DNA of 64,000 nt from Hoeflea_A sp963921345 (GCA_963921345.3 CAWUFE020000002.1:992001-1056000); one strand, 5' to 3'; positions 1 to 10,820 are shown, numbered from the stretch's first letter. The notes: generated from the sequence alone by a model not told the origin. A program made the numbers and translations.

Positions 1-2
1 TG

Positions 3-1487
<1,485 letters not shown>

Positions 1488-1512
1488 GGTAGAGAGAAAA
1501 ATATCCTCTACC
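1488..1512 (+). terminator. Hairpin just after recQ, weak terminator candidate
   Basis: A 7-bp perfect inverted repeat (GGTAGAG / CTCTACC) with an 11-nt A-rich loop starts immediately after the recQ stop codon. There is no U-tract after it, so intrinsic termination would be inefficient. It could instead be a 3'-end stabilising stem. Confidence 0.35.
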
Positions 1513-2007
1513 AGGGATTGCAGATTGCCGATTGTTCAAATTTTCGGTTTCCGGCATTAAGTCTTTGCGTCAGCGAATTTTTTCACTTTCGCCGATTTCC
1601 CGATTTTCAAAAATTCTTTCGTTTCTGAAGTATTGTGTGAATAAATTGGTCTGATCTGACCGGTTGCAGGTCAAGTTTTTCTGTGCCATCCTTTGAGCCT
1701 CAAGGTGTGGGGTAACCCTTGATCAGGCTGCTTCTTGCGGCACGGTCATGCAGCGGGTCGAGTTCGAACCAATGCACCCACACTGCGGCTCCCCGGATCC
1801 GGCGCCCCCAAACGCTCCTGCACATCTCGATTTTTCGGCCGTTTTCGCGTGCCTGCGACCGCCGGTCTGGCGTATATGCCGCCCGGTCCCGAACGATCGC
1901 TTTAGGGCCCGGCGACTGCCCGCCCGACAGCACCCTCTTGCCCGCGCAGACACTGCACCGGGCCCCTTCCAATCGCCCATTCCTGCTGAAAACCCATGGA
2001 GGACGAC
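1513..2007 (+). other. Intergenic region upstream of the eCIS operon; probable promoter/leader
   Basis: About 495 bp without a convincing gene. The first ~170 bp are clearly AT-richer than the surroundings, as expected of a promoter region. An inverted repeat TGACC-N7-GGTCA lies at 1657-1673 and is followed by AGTTTTT, so it could be an operator or a weak terminator hairpin. The right half (about 1720-1990) is GC-rich and open in several frames but has no ribosome-binding site or recognisable product; I read it as an untranslated leader. I could not fix a confident -35/-10 pair. Confidence 0.45.
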
Positions 2008-4422
2008 ATGCCCGTAGCGGTCAGCTATCCCGGCGTCTATGTCAACGAAGAACCGTCCGGCGCGCGTGCCATTGCCGGCGTCGGAACGTCGATCACCGCC
2101 TTTCTCGGCATGGCCGGCCGGGGTCCAATGTTTTCGCCCGAATTCATCGGAAGCTTCGCCGATTTCGAGCGGACCTATGGCAGCGAGACCGACGGCGAAC
2201 TGGCCGACCAGGTGTTCCAGTTCTTCGTCAATGGCGGCACCCAGGCCTATGTGGTGCGCATCGCCAACAACGCCATTTCTGCCGATGTGGTGCTGCGCAC
2301 CGAAGAGGCGGCACCCCGCGACGCCCTGCGTCTGACGGCCCGCGACGCCGGCCTCGAGGGCAACCTGATCCGCGCCGAGGTGGACTACGACACCGCCAAT
2401 CCCGAGCGCAGCTTCAACATGACGCTGTTTCGCTCGCGCCTGCAGGACGACGGCACCTTCAGCCGTGAGGACGAGGAGAGTTTTTCCGGCCTGTCCATGG
2501 ATCCGAACTCGGCGTTCTTCGTCGAGACCATCGTCAACGGCACCAGCAACCTGGCGACCACATCGGCGCTTGCCGCACCGGCCGGCATCGGCTGGTCCAT
2601 GTCCGGCATCGTCTTCCCGACCAACGCCACCGCGGCGCTCGACATCGTCAACGCGCTGATCAATGGCGGCGCCAACCGGCTTCGTGTCAGCGCCGACAAC
2701 CTGCCCGCCGTCGAGGTGACGGTGGCTGCCGGTAACAACGACATCACCCAGCCGGACAACACCGGCGCGCAGATCGCTGCAGCCGTCAACGCCATGTATG
2801 CCGGACAAGCTACGATTTCCTTCAACTCCGATTCAGGCGCGGCCAACGCCGTCACCGGCGGCCGGCTGATGTGGTTCGAAAGCGCCAACGGGCCGGTGGT
2901 CATCACCCCGGCCTCCGGTGCCGATCTGTCAGTGCCGATGATGCTCGGTACCGCGGCCGGCGGCATCGAGGTCGACCCGAGCTCGGCCGCGCGACCTGCA
3001 CCGACCAACGCCAGCGCCCGCCTCGGCGTCAACAGCAATCAGCTCGAGGCGTTCCGCGAGTTGGCGAGCCAGCCGCGCAACAACATCCAGAGCTACACCC
3101 TTGTGGACGGCGCCGGCGCCAACGTCACGGCGCCGACAGGCCTCGTCAACGACGCCACCCGCCTATACGAGGGGGCCGCCGTCGTGCCGGTCGGTGCCGT
3201 CGGCGCCCTGTCCAACATGCAGTCCGACCTGGACACCCTGGCCGCCGCCATTTCGGCCGGCACCGAATGGGCGGCGAGCCGCCAGGGCTGGCGCGTGGTG
3301 CTGTCGACCGACGAGGGCGGACCGGACGGAGACCTGGCGCTGCGGCTGACCAGCAGCGGCGCCGGCGCCTACAATATCGGCGCCGCCGGCAACCCGTTCG
3401 ACGACGGCGCTCCGGCGCCCAACCTCAACGCCTACAACGTCAGCGCCTACACGCTCGGCCAGATCGCCGGCAGCGGCGGTGCCGGACCGTTCCAGGACGG
3501 TGCCGGCGCGACACCCGGCGACGACGGCGCGGCACCCTTGATCGGCGATTACAACACCGCCTTCGACCGCGTCCGCCGCGAAGTGTCGCTGTTCAACCTG
3601 ATGGTGCTGCCGCGCGCCGTCGGCCAGAACGACGACGCGCGCGCCGCAATCTGGGGCGCCGCCAGCTCCTTCTGCGCCGCCCAGCGGGCCTTCCTGCTGG
3701 TCGATCCGCGCAGCGACTGGGTCGACATCGACGCCGCCGTCGGCGGCATCGACGGCCTGCGCATCGGCGTCGACACCCGCAACTCGGCGACCTTCTGGCC
3801 GCGCCTGCGCATCGCCCAGACGGGCAGCACGACCGGCCAGGCGATCGATCCGTCCGGCTCTATTGCCGGCCTGATGGCCCGCACCGATGCCCGGTTCGGC
3901 GTCTGGCGCGCCGGCGCCGGCATCGACTCCAGCGTGCTTGGCGTCATCGGCGTCGAACACCCGATGTCGGATCTTGACAATGGCCGCATCAACCCGAAGG
4001 CGCTCAACGCCATCCGGGTGTTCCCCTCCGGCGTCGTCAGTTGGGGCGCCCGCACCCTCGTCGGCTTCGACGGCTCGGGCAATATCGACGACAAGTACAT
4101 CCCGGTGCGGCGCACCATGCTGTTCATCGAGGAAAGTCTGTTCCGCGGCCTGAAATTCGCGGTCTTCATGCCCAATGACGAGGACCTGTGGTCGCAAATC
4201 CGCCTGGCCGCCGGCTCGTTCATGAGCGGGTTGTTCCGCCAGGGCGCCTTTGCCGGCACCAAGGAATCGGACGCCTTCTTCGTGCTCTGCGACAGCACCA
4301 CGACGACGCCTAACGACATCAATCTCGGCATCGTCAACGTGCGGGTCGGCTTCGCCCCGCTGAAACCAGCCGAATTCGTCGTGCTCACCATCACCCAGAT
4401 CGCCGGCCAGGCTTCGGCCTGA
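2008..4422 (+). CDS. eCIS contractile sheath protein (phage tail sheath family, Afp2/3/4-like)
   Basis: Forms the contractile outer cylinder that drives the inner tube on firing. The N-terminus PVAVSYPGVYVNEEPSGAR and the C-terminal block (residues ~670-800: NAIRVFPSG, YIPVRRTMLFIEESLFRGL, DLWSQIRLAAGSFM, GIVNVRVGFAPLKPAEFVV) are classical tail-sheath signatures. At about 804 residues it is roughly twice the size of a minimal Afp sheath. The extra length is a middle insertion (about residues 100-520) rich in Ala, Gly, Asn and Asp that probably forms surface domains. An in-frame ATG 12 nt upstream (1996) contains the Shine-Dalgarno GGAGGA for the ATG at 2008, so 2008 is preferred. First gene of the eCIS operon; only one sheath gene is present, whereas Afp/PVC have three. 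Confidence 0.93.
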   Translation: MPVAVSYPGVYVNEEPSGARAIAGVGTSITAFLGMAGRGPMFSPEFIGSFADFERTYGSETDGELADQVFQFFVNGGTQAYVVRIANNAISADVVLRTEEAAPRDALRLTARDAGLEGNLIRAEVDYDTANPERSFNMTLFRSRLQDDGTFSREDEESFSGLSMDPNSAFFVETIVNGTSNLATTSALAAPAGIGWSMSGIVFPTNATAALDIVNALINGGANRLRVSADNLPAVEVTVAAGNNDITQPDNTGAQIAAAVNAMYAGQATISFNSDSGAANAVTGGRLMWFESANGPVVITPASGADLSVPMMLGTAAGGIEVDPSSAARPAPTNASARLGVNSNQLEAFRELASQPRNNIQSYTLVDGAGANVTAPTGLVNDATRLYEGAAVVPVGAVGALSNMQSDLDTLAAAISAGTEWAASRQGWRVVLSTDEGGPDGDLALRLTSSGAGAYNIGAAGNPFDDGAPAPNLNAYNVSAYTLGQIAGSGGAGPFQDGAGATPGDDGAAPLIGDYNTAFDRVRREVSLFNLMVLPRAVGQNDDARAAIWGAASSFCAAQRAFLLVDPRSDWVDIDAAVGGIDGLRIGVDTRNSATFWPRLRIAQTGSTTGQAIDPSGSIAGLMARTDARFGVWRAGAGIDSSVLGVIGVEHPMSDLDNGRINPKALNAIRVFPSGVVSWGARTLVGFDGSGNIDDKYIPVRRTMLFIEESLFRGLKFAVFMPNDEDLWSQIRLAAGSFMSGLFRQGAFAGTKESDAFFVLCDSTTTTPNDINLGIVNVRVGFAPLKPAEFVVLTITQIAGQASA

Positions 4423-4453
4423 ACCTGACCGCGGATAAGAAAGGACTCATCCC

Positions 4454-4954
4454 ATGGCCATGTTCTCGGTCAACACCCACCGGATCGATCCCTACAAGAA
4501 CTTCAAGTTCCGCATCAATTGGGACGGTCGCGACATCGCCGGCGTCAGCAAGATCAGCGGCCTAAAGCGCACCACGGAGCTGGTCGAACACCGCGACGGC
4601 GGCGACCTCAGCGGCAAGCGCAAATCGCCCGGCCTTTCGACCTACGAACCGATCGTGCTGGAGCGCGGCCTGTCGCACGATCCTGATTTCGAGGAATGGG
4701 CCAACCTGGTCCACAACTACCAAGGCGACGGCGCCGTTTCGCTGCGCAATTTCCGCAAGGACATCGTCATCAGCGTCTACAACCTGTCCGGCCAGAAGGT
4801 GCTGAGCTGGCGGGTATTCCGCTGCTGGGTCTCGGAATATCAGCCGCTGCCGGAAATGGACGCCAACGCCAATGCCGTCGCCATCGAAATGGCGACACTG
4901 CAGCATGAAGGCTTCCTGCGCGACGAAAGCGTCGCCGAGCCGTCCGAAATCTGA
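4454..4954 (+). CDS. eCIS inner tube protein (T4 gp19-like, Afp1/5-like)
   Basis: A 166-residue protein of the phage tail tube/gp19-like family, which stacks as hexamers to make the rigid inner tube expelled by sheath contraction. The signature is the N-terminal FKFRINWDGRDIAGVSKISGLKR followed by the E(H)RDGGD...RKSPGLSTYEPIVLERGL segment, then an LSWRVFRCWVSEYQPLPEMDANANAVAIE beta region. Length and order match single-domain tube proteins. An AGGA ribosome-binding site lies upstream of the ATG. It sits 31 bp after the sheath gene, the standard sheath-tube arrangement. Only one tube gene is seen, so this subunit should form the whole tube shaft. Confidence 0.93.
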   Translation: MAMFSVNTHRIDPYKNFKFRINWDGRDIAGVSKISGLKRTTELVEHRDGGDLSGKRKSPGLSTYEPIVLERGLSHDPDFEEWANLVHNYQGDGAVSLRNFRKDIVISVYNLSGQKVLSWRVFRCWVSEYQPLPEMDANANAVAIEMATLQHEGFLRDESVAEPSEI

Positions 4955-5017
4955 TCGCGACAATCGAACCGGCGGTATCGCGCCGCCGGCCTCAATCGAC
5001 TTCAACCAGGTGGTCCC

Positions 5018-5773
5018 ATGGTCCTCATAGACACAGCGCTGCCGGAACCGATCCGCCTCTCCCTCAGGGAGCCGGACGGCTGGACGGAACACCGGCTCGA
5101 CCGGACCGATCCGCAGGCCTCGCTGCGACTGGCCGGCGAGCTTGCCCGTGACGCCGCCGGCGACCCGGTCGATCTGGATGACTGGCCGGTTGCCGCCTTC
5201 GACCGCCTGCTGCTGGCGATCTATGAAAAGCTCTATGGCGAGCACGCGGAATGCCGGGTGACCTGCCGACCCTGCGGCGAAGCGTTCGAATTCGATCTGC
5301 GGCCGCGTCGCATCGCCGACGCCCAGGACACGCAAACCGCCGAAGTATCTGCCCCGGATGCCGAGGGATGGTGGCATGTCGACGACGGGTTCGAAATCCG
5401 CGCCCCGCGCCTGTCGGACCTTGGTTCCGATCCGGAAGCCCTGCGGACCAGAATCACCCGGGGACCGGCGATCGACCCGGAGCGCATCGACGCGTTTCTG
5501 GATCGCGCGGCGCCGGTCTTCGATCTCGACATCGATGCCCGGTGTCCGAATTGCGATGCCCAACAGGCGGTGCGGTTCAGCCTCGCCGACTATCTGGTAT
5601 CGGCGCTCGCCAACGAACGGCCGTTCCTGATCCGCGAGACCCATCTGCTCGCCTCCCAATACGGGTGGTCGCAAAGGGAAATCCTCGATCTCAGCCGTAC
5701 CGACCGCCGCGCCTATGCCGCGCTGGTCGAAAGCGAACGGGCCGGAGCGCAACGCATGAGGCGAGTGCTGTGA
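5018..5773 (+). CDS. eCIS-associated Cys-cluster protein, possibly a gp26/gp28-type baseplate component
   Basis: A 251-residue soluble protein without signal peptide. It contains C79-X3-C83-X2-C86 and, about 90 residues later, C176-PN-C179, a split zinc-ribbon-like set. The N-terminal half resembles small baseplate/hub assembly proteins found after the tube gene in many eCIS loci (ALPEPIRLSLREPDGWTE... AIYEKLYGE). The C-terminal half ends in a helical segment (SLADYLVSALANERPFLIRETHLLASQYGWSQREILDLSRTDR) typical of T4 gp26/gp28-like proteins that load the baseplate. Position between the tube and the downstream structural genes, and GTGA overlap with the next gene, support co-translation. The specific role is inferred. 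Confidence 0.55.
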   Translation: MVLIDTALPEPIRLSLREPDGWTEHRLDRTDPQASLRLAGELARDAAGDPVDLDDWPVAAFDRLLLAIYEKLYGEHAECRVTCRPCGEAFEFDLRPRRIADAQDTQTAEVSAPDAEGWWHVDDGFEIRAPRLSDLGSDPEALRTRITRGPAIDPERIDAFLDRAAPVFDLDIDARCPNCDAQQAVRFSLADYLVSALANERPFLIRETHLLASQYGWSQREILDLSRTDRRAYAALVESERAGAQRMRRVL

Positions 5774-6759
5774 CCGGGTATCTCCAACGCCTGCTCGACC
5801 GAAACGCCCCGGCGCCCGCGGCACCTGGCGCAGCCGGCGGCGACGCGCCGGTGGCCCGCCCTGCGATGCCGTCGCGCTCTCCCATCGCCGCGGCCGATCA
5901 GCGCCTCAACGACCCGAACCTGGCGGCCCTCATCGCGGCTGCGCCGCCGCCACGGACAGGTGAAACCGGCCTGTTCGGTCCCGAACCGGAAGCGAGCGAC
6001 TACGCACCTGGACATCCGACCGCCAAAACAACCGGCTACACGGAGCGTTCGATCCGGCGCGCAGGACGAATCCGCGACCGGAGGGAAAGCGAGACGCCGT
6101 CGGCACCCGCCTCGCAATTCGGGCGGGCAGAACCGCCATCCCCCTCGGAACCGCCATCTCACACTCCGCAGCCGCCGGCATCCCAGCCGATTGATGAACT
6201 TTCGGAACCGGTCACGCCGCCGCCCGCTGCTCCGCTTCCCGCGGAACACCCGTTGCGCCGTCTCGACGTCGACATCATCCGTCCGCCGGCAGAGGCGCCG
6301 ACGCCGTCCGATCGGACACCTTCGACATCGCCCGAAACCGCGGCGGAACCGGAAAGACCATCAGCTCCGGATCTGCGGCTTGTCGAGGATCCCGATGGCG
6401 GTCTGCCGGATGTTTCAGCACCGCGACCGACCCCTCCCGGTTTGATCGAGCAGGCGGACGCTGCGGCGCCGGAACCCGAACAGCAATCAACAGGAGAAGC
6501 AGATCCGCAAACCGTCGAACCGCCGCCGCTTCCGGTCCCGCCGCCGCCCCCACGCCCCGAGCCGGAAACCATCGTCATCGAAAAAACCGAGCCGGCCAGA
6601 CAGGCCGCGCCGGCGGAACAGGCCAAACAGGAAGCCGCACCGCCGGCACCGGTGGAACGGCCCCGCCCCGGGCCGAAGACCGCGGCCGCCGCCTCGCTCA
6701 TCGGGCCGTTGCCGCAGCGCATGCGGGTGCGCACGCTGTTCGGCGTGAGACGGAGATAG
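5770..6759 (+). CDS. Proline-rich low-complexity eCIS protein, function unknown
   Basis: 329 residues starting at a GTG that overlaps the stop codon of the previous gene (GTGA); this is the only start that leaves the upstream gene intact. The first ~20 residues (VTGYLQRLLDRNAP) look like a short amphipathic helix. A long Pro/Ala/Glu-rich stretch with poly-Pro runs (about residues 40-300) follows, and then a conserved-looking basic tail (SLIGPLPQRMRVRTLFGVRRR). Nearly all of it is predicted to be disordered. It is not a recognisable tape-measure protein (no long helices or hydrophobic patches). A scaffold, anchor or disordered linker between tube-proximal proteins is possible. Short proline-rich proteins with a terminal helix do occur at this place in other eCIS loci, but no function can be claimed. 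Confidence 0.6.
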   Translation: MTGYLQRLLDRNAPAPAAPGAAGGDAPVARPAMPSRSPIAAADQRLNDPNLAALIAAAPPPRTGETGLFGPEPEASDYAPGHPTAKTTGYTERSIRRAGRIRDRRESETPSAPASQFGRAEPPSPSEPPSHTPQPPASQPIDELSEPVTPPPAAPLPAEHPLRRLDVDIIRPPAEAPTPSDRTPSTSPETAAEPERPSAPDLRLVEDPDGGLPDVSAPRPTPPGLIEQADAAAPEPEQQSTGEADPQTVEPPPLPVPPPPPRPEPETIVIEKTEPARQAAPAEQAKQEAAPPAPVERPRPGPKTAAAASLIGPLPQRMRVRTLFGVRRR

Positions 6760-6763
6760 AGCG

Positions 6764-8137
6764 ATGCTGTCGTCCGACCTCTTCTCCGCCACCCAGACCC
6801 TGACGCGGCTGCTGCGTTTCAATGTCGAACGCCTGCGCGGCACGGTGCCGGCGCTCAACATCACCGTCATGCCGCCCGAAAGCGTCAGCGGCTCCGACAC
6901 TATCAACCTGCATCTTTTCCATGTGGTGGAAGACCCGGCCACCCGTAACCGCCCGGGGCCCGCCGCCGATGCGCCGATCTCCACCAACCCGCTGGCGCTC
7001 AACCTGTTCTACATCCTGACGGCGCATCACGAGGTCAACCAGATCTTTGACGCCGAGACCCAGCACCATCTGATGGGCCTCGCCATGAAGACAATGCACG
7101 ATTTCCCCCGCATCGACGACAGCGTGACGTTCGACCGCGGCGGCGTGCTGCCCGAGCCGGTGCTGCCGCCGGCACTTGTCGGCACGCAATCGCGGCTCGA
7201 CATCATCCAGCGGCCGATCACCCCGGAGGACGCGATCAATTTCTGGTCGGCCGAAAGCAGCGCAACCGTCCGGCTCGCCGCCTATTACGAGGTCCGCACC
7301 CTGTTCCTCGAACCGGAAGCCGCGGAAAGCGTTTCCGGCACGGTCTACGACGTCGGGCTGTTCGTCGAGGTCGGCGGACCGCCGGTGCTCACCCGCGCCA
7401 CCTCGCAGATTATGTTCACGCCGCCGCCGGCGACCGGTCTCGGTCCACAGACGGTTACCGCCGACCCGGCGCGCGCCAGCCTTGCCCCCGACCTCATCCC
7501 CTCGCCCGCCGAAATCCGGCTCGCCGGTTCCGCCATGGGCACCCAGCCCGAATCCCGTATCGTGCTGCGCAATGCCGACTGGATCTCGCTCGATCCGACG
7601 CTGGAGTGGGCCGAGATCGACAGCGCGCTCAACCCGGACTGGGCGCCGACCGTGGTCGGCGAAAACGCCAGCTTCAATTTCCGGCCGACCCTGCGGGTCA
7701 GCGAAGCCGGCGGCGTCCGTCTCGTCGACATCCTGCCCGGCAATTACCAGGTGAGCCTGCGCGTGCGCCAGGAAATGCCGGGACCCGGCGGCACGACCCG
7801 CATCACCGACTCCGAAAGCAACCGCCTCAACGTGTCGATCGGCGCCCATATCGCCAACGTCACGCCGCCGGGCGGCAACGGTCGCATGGTGCTGGAACTG
7901 ACGCCGGAGTTCACCCTCGACGATCCGTCTCTCGAATACGCTCTGTCGATCGGCGGCACGGTCTATGACCAAACCGGCGCCTTTTCAGGCGTCGCGGCCG
8001 ACGACGCCGGCCTCTTCATGCCGGTACCGACCGGTCTCGAATTCCATCCGCTGTTCGACGCCACCGTGCCGGGGTTTCACCACGTGCGGCTGTGGGTCAA
8101 CGGCGCCGAAAGCCAGCCATTCTGGGTGCAGACATGA
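6764..8137 (+). CDS. DUF4255 (Pvc16-like) protein, eCIS tail cap/terminator
   Basis: A 457-residue protein. The N-terminal ~200 residues match the DUF4255/Pvc16_N pattern (SATQTLTRLLRF, TVMPPESVSGSDTINLHLFHVVED, SLNLFYILTAHH-type segment, then FFWSAESSATVRLAAYYEVRTLFLEP). Pvc16/Afp16 caps the distal end of the tube and sheath and fixes particle length. The C-terminal half is beta-rich with Ig-like features (GNYQVSLRVRQEMPG, FTLDDPSLEYALSIGG, GFHHVRLWVNGAESQPFWVQT) and makes the protein longer than a minimal Afp16 (about 290 residues). ATGA overlap with the following ATPase gene couples the two, as in other eCIS loci where cap and ATPase genes are neighbours. Confidence 0.85.
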   Translation: MLSSDLFSATQTLTRLLRFNVERLRGTVPALNITVMPPESVSGSDTINLHLFHVVEDPATRNRPGPAADAPISTNPLALNLFYILTAHHEVNQIFDAETQHHLMGLAMKTMHDFPRIDDSVTFDRGGVLPEPVLPPALVGTQSRLDIIQRPITPEDAINFWSAESSATVRLAAYYEVRTLFLEPEAAESVSGTVYDVGLFVEVGGPPVLTRATSQIMFTPPPATGLGPQTVTADPARASLAPDLIPSPAEIRLAGSAMGTQPESRIVLRNADWISLDPTLEWAEIDSALNPDWAPTVVGENASFNFRPTLRVSEAGGVRLVDILPGNYQVSLRVRQEMPGPGGTTRITDSESNRLNVSIGAHIANVTPPGGNGRMVLELTPEFTLDDPSLEYALSIGGTVYDQTGAFSGVAADDAGLFMPVPTGLEFHPLFDATVPGFHHVRLWVNGAESQPFWVQT

Positions 8138-10107
8138 CGACGACCGCCAAACAGGCCGCCCGGCCGCATATCCTGCAAAGCGCGGCGGAACTTTTGGCCC
8201 TGCGGGCAAGGCGCCGTCTGGAAACACGCATCGCCTGGCTCGACACCATGGCCGGCGCGCAGGACGACCCTCTGGTCGAACGGCAGTGGCGTGCTACGAC
8301 CGCTGACGTCGCGGGCGCCTCCGATATCGAGGACCGGCTGTCCGGCGCCGAGGGTACCGCATGGCGCCGACTGACCGAACTGTTCCAGATCCCGGCGGGC
8401 GAAGCCGATTTGCTGTCGCTGGCGGTCGCCGTTTCCGTCGAACCGGCGCTCGGGCCGCTGGTCGCCCGCGCCCAGGGCTCGCCCGGACAGTTTCTGCCGA
8501 CCGCCGCCCTGGCGGCCCGGCTGTTCGAACACCCGCCACGGCCGATCTGGCGATCCAACGCCCGCGCCGCTACCTGGCAGCTCGCACAGCTGCAGGAGCA
8601 GCTGGGCGGCCAGCCGCCTGTTTTCAAGGCCGATCCAGTGATCGTCGACTGGCTCTCCGGCCATCTGGCCTTCGACCGCAATCTGGTTTTTGCGGTCCGC
8701 CGCTCGGCCCCGCTCGACGCGCTGCCAGAGTGGCCGGTCGAAGCGACAGCCGCGCAGGCTGCCGCCATTCTCGGCCGCGCCAATCCGGTCTCGATCGTCG
8801 TTGAGGGACGCGACAGCACCGGGCGGGCCAACTTCGCCGGTAACGTCGCAGCCGCTCTCGGGCGCCAGGCGCTCGTCGTCAACGCGCCGCTGATTCCGGC
8901 CGCGCAATGGCTTGAATCGTTCCTGCGCATCCAGCGTTTCGCCCTGTTCGCCGATGCCGCCATCATCTGGCGCGGCGACGTGGCCTTCTGGCCCGAAGGC
9001 ATTCCCGATGCGCCGCTGCAATTCTTCATCCGGCCGCCGCGAACGGCCATCCCGCAACGCCGTGACTGCGCCGAATTGCGCGTCGCTCTGCCCGAGCCGT
9101 CCACCGAGACGCGGCGACACCTCTGGAAGACGCATGCGCCGGGGGCGGCGCGGGATGCCGGCACGGTCGCGGCCATGCCCGGCATTCCGTTGGGCGACCT
9201 CATCGAAGTCGCCCGCACCGCGCCACAGAGCGCCGAAGACGCGGGCTCCCATTTGCGTGCCCGCGCTCGCGCCCGGCTGAGCGGTTCCGGCCGCGCCGTC
9301 GAACCCGCATATCGCTGGGACGACCTGGTCGCGCCGGAGCCGGTGATCCATGGCCTCAAGGCCATCGCCTTCGAAGCCCGCCATCGAGACGAATTGTTGG
9401 CGGATCAGGAAACCGCACGCCTGTTCTCGGGCACAGCGGCACAATCGGCGCTGTTCAGCGGCCCGCCCGGTGTCGGCAAATCCATGGCCGCCCAGATCGT
9501 CGCCCGCGAACTCTGCGTTCCGCTGCTGATCATCGATCTCGCCGCCATCTCCAGCAAATATGTCGGCGAGACGGCGAAGAACCTGTCGGCCGCCTTCCAG
9601 GAGGCCCGCGCTTCCGGCGCCGCCCTCCTCTTCGACGAGGCCGACGCCTATTTCGCCCGCCGCTCCGACGGCGCCGACGCCAGCGACCGCTACGCCAATG
9701 CCGACACCAACCATCTGCTGCAACTGCTGGAAGAGCATGCCGGCATGGTGTTCCTGTCGACCAACCGGCGCTCGGCGATCGATCCGGCTTTCATCCGCCG
9801 CCTGCGCCACATCGTCGAATTTCCGATGCCAGGTCCGGTCGAACGGCGCGATCTGTGGCTGAAGCTGCTGGCGAAAGCCGGGGCAGACGCGGCGGCGCTG
9901 TCGCCGGTGGTCGAGGAACTGGCGCAGACCCATGAGAGCTCGCCGGCGCAGATCAAGAGCGCCGTGCTGACCGCCCGCTACGCCGCCATCGGCGAAGATC
10001 GCGCCATCGCCGCCGCCGATCTGGAAGCGGCACTGAAGCATGAATTCGCCAAGGAAGGGCGCAGCGTTTCAGCCGCCCAGTCCAAACCGGCACGGAGGGC
10101 GCGCTGA
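8134..10107 (+). CDS. eCIS AAA+ ATPase (Afp15-like)
   Basis: 657 residues starting at the ATG that overlaps the cap gene stop (ATGA); an upstream in-frame ATG at 8092 lies inside the cap gene. The C-terminal AAA+ module has Walker A GPPGVGKS (residues 443-450) and Walker B LLFDEADAYF with D501/E502. Sensor-1 (FLSTNRR) and a helical lid follow. The N-terminal ~400 residues are the divergent, second AAA-like domain typical of eCIS ATPases (for example ILGRANPVSIVVEGRDSTGR, a degenerate P-loop region). Afp15-type ATPases are conserved in eCIS, are needed for correct particle assembly, and distinguish eCIS from phage tails. Ends by overlapping the start of the next gene by one base. Confidence 0.93.
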   Translation: MTTTAKQAARPHILQSAAELLALRARRRLETRIAWLDTMAGAQDDPLVERQWRATTADVAGASDIEDRLSGAEGTAWRRLTELFQIPAGEADLLSLAVAVSVEPALGPLVARAQGSPGQFLPTAALAARLFEHPPRPIWRSNARAATWQLAQLQEQLGGQPPVFKADPVIVDWLSGHLAFDRNLVFAVRRSAPLDALPEWPVEATAAQAAAILGRANPVSIVVEGRDSTGRANFAGNVAAALGRQALVVNAPLIPAAQWLESFLRIQRFALFADAAIIWRGDVAFWPEGIPDAPLQFFIRPPRTAIPQRRDCAELRVALPEPSTETRRHLWKTHAPGAARDAGTVAAMPGIPLGDLIEVARTAPQSAEDAGSHLRARARARLSGSGRAVEPAYRWDDLVAPEPVIHGLKAIAFEARHRDELLADQETARLFSGTAAQSALFSGPPGVGKSMAAQIVARELCVPLLIIDLAAISSKYVGETAKNLSAAFQEARASGAALLFDEADAYFARRSDGADASDRYANADTNHLLQLLEEHAGMVFLSTNRRSAIDPAFIRRLRHIVEFPMPGPVERRDLWLKLLAKAGADAAALSPVVEELAQTHESSPAQIKSAVLTARYAAIGEDRAIAAADLEAALKHEFAKEGRSVSAAQSKPARRAR

Positions 10108-10805
10108 TGTCTCTGCCAGGTTTTCCCGGTTCGGCCGTGCTCACCCGTGGTGCCTTCATCCAGCTCACGGAGGATTTCAACATCATCCTCCCGAACATCA
10201 TTCCGTTCCAGTACAACCCGGTGAATATCACTCGCAAGCTGACGCCGTCGCAGCAGATGGAGGGCGATTCCGCCAACCGCACGGCTCAGGCGCCGATGGT
10301 CGAACCGTTCCGGCCGGCCGAGACCTTTTCCATGGAGATCGAGTTCGACGCGACCGACGACATGGAAAAGGGCGATCCCCTGGCCGTCGCCGCCGGTGTC
10401 GCGCCGCGCATCGCCGCCTTGCGCAAGCTGATCGAGGCGTCCGAGGGCCTGTTCGGCGACCTGATCGCCAGCGCCCAGGCGCTTGCCGGCAATCCCGCGG
10501 CCCAGGCCGCGCGGCCGGAAGTTCCGGTGACGATGCTGATGCTCGGACCCGGCATCATCCTGCCGATCCGCATCACCACCTTCAATGTCGAGATGAAGGA
10601 ACTGACGCCGCTGCTCTATCCCGTCATGGCGAGCGTTTCGCTGGAGATGACGGTGCTCACCCCGGAAATGTTCAAGTGCAAGAGTTCGCCGGCAAACGAC
10701 ATCGCCGTCGCCGCCTACAACTTCACCATGCTGCAGGACGACGCCCTGGCGATCGCCAACCTGGCGAGCGTCGCCATCGGCGCGGTCGGAAAGCTGCCGA
10801 TATGA
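10107..10805 (+). CDS. CIS_tube-domain tube/baseplate adapter protein (N-terminal half of Afp7)
   Basis: A 232-residue protein with the characteristic IIPFQYNPVNITRKL motif near residue 30, found in the N-terminal domain of Afp7/Pvc7-type adapters that join the inner tube to the spike hub. It continues with a FRPAETFSMEIEFDATDDME segment, then a variable Ala-rich loop, and closes with strands TMLMLGPGIILPIRITTFNVEMKELTPLLYPVMASVSLEMTVL. In many systems this domain is fused to a C-terminal LysM domain. Here the gene stops after the tube-like domain, and a separate small gene 15 bp downstream supplies the LysM-like part. It shares one base with the ATPase gene (TGATG). Confidence 0.82.
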   Translation: MSLPGFPGSAVLTRGAFIQLTEDFNIILPNIIPFQYNPVNITRKLTPSQQMEGDSANRTAQAPMVEPFRPAETFSMEIEFDATDDMEKGDPLAVAAGVAPRIAALRKLIEASEGLFGDLIASAQALAGNPAAQAARPEVPVTMLMLGPGIILPIRITTFNVEMKELTPLLYPVMASVSLEMTVLTPEMFKCKSSPANDIAVAAYNFTMLQDDALAIANLASVAIGAVGKLPI

Positions 10806-10820
10806 GAAAGGACCAACGCC

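Noticed and set aside
8077..10041. 654-codon minus-strand open frame opposite the AAA+ ATPase gene
   Set aside because: Shadow frame; the plus strand shows intact Walker A and B motifs.
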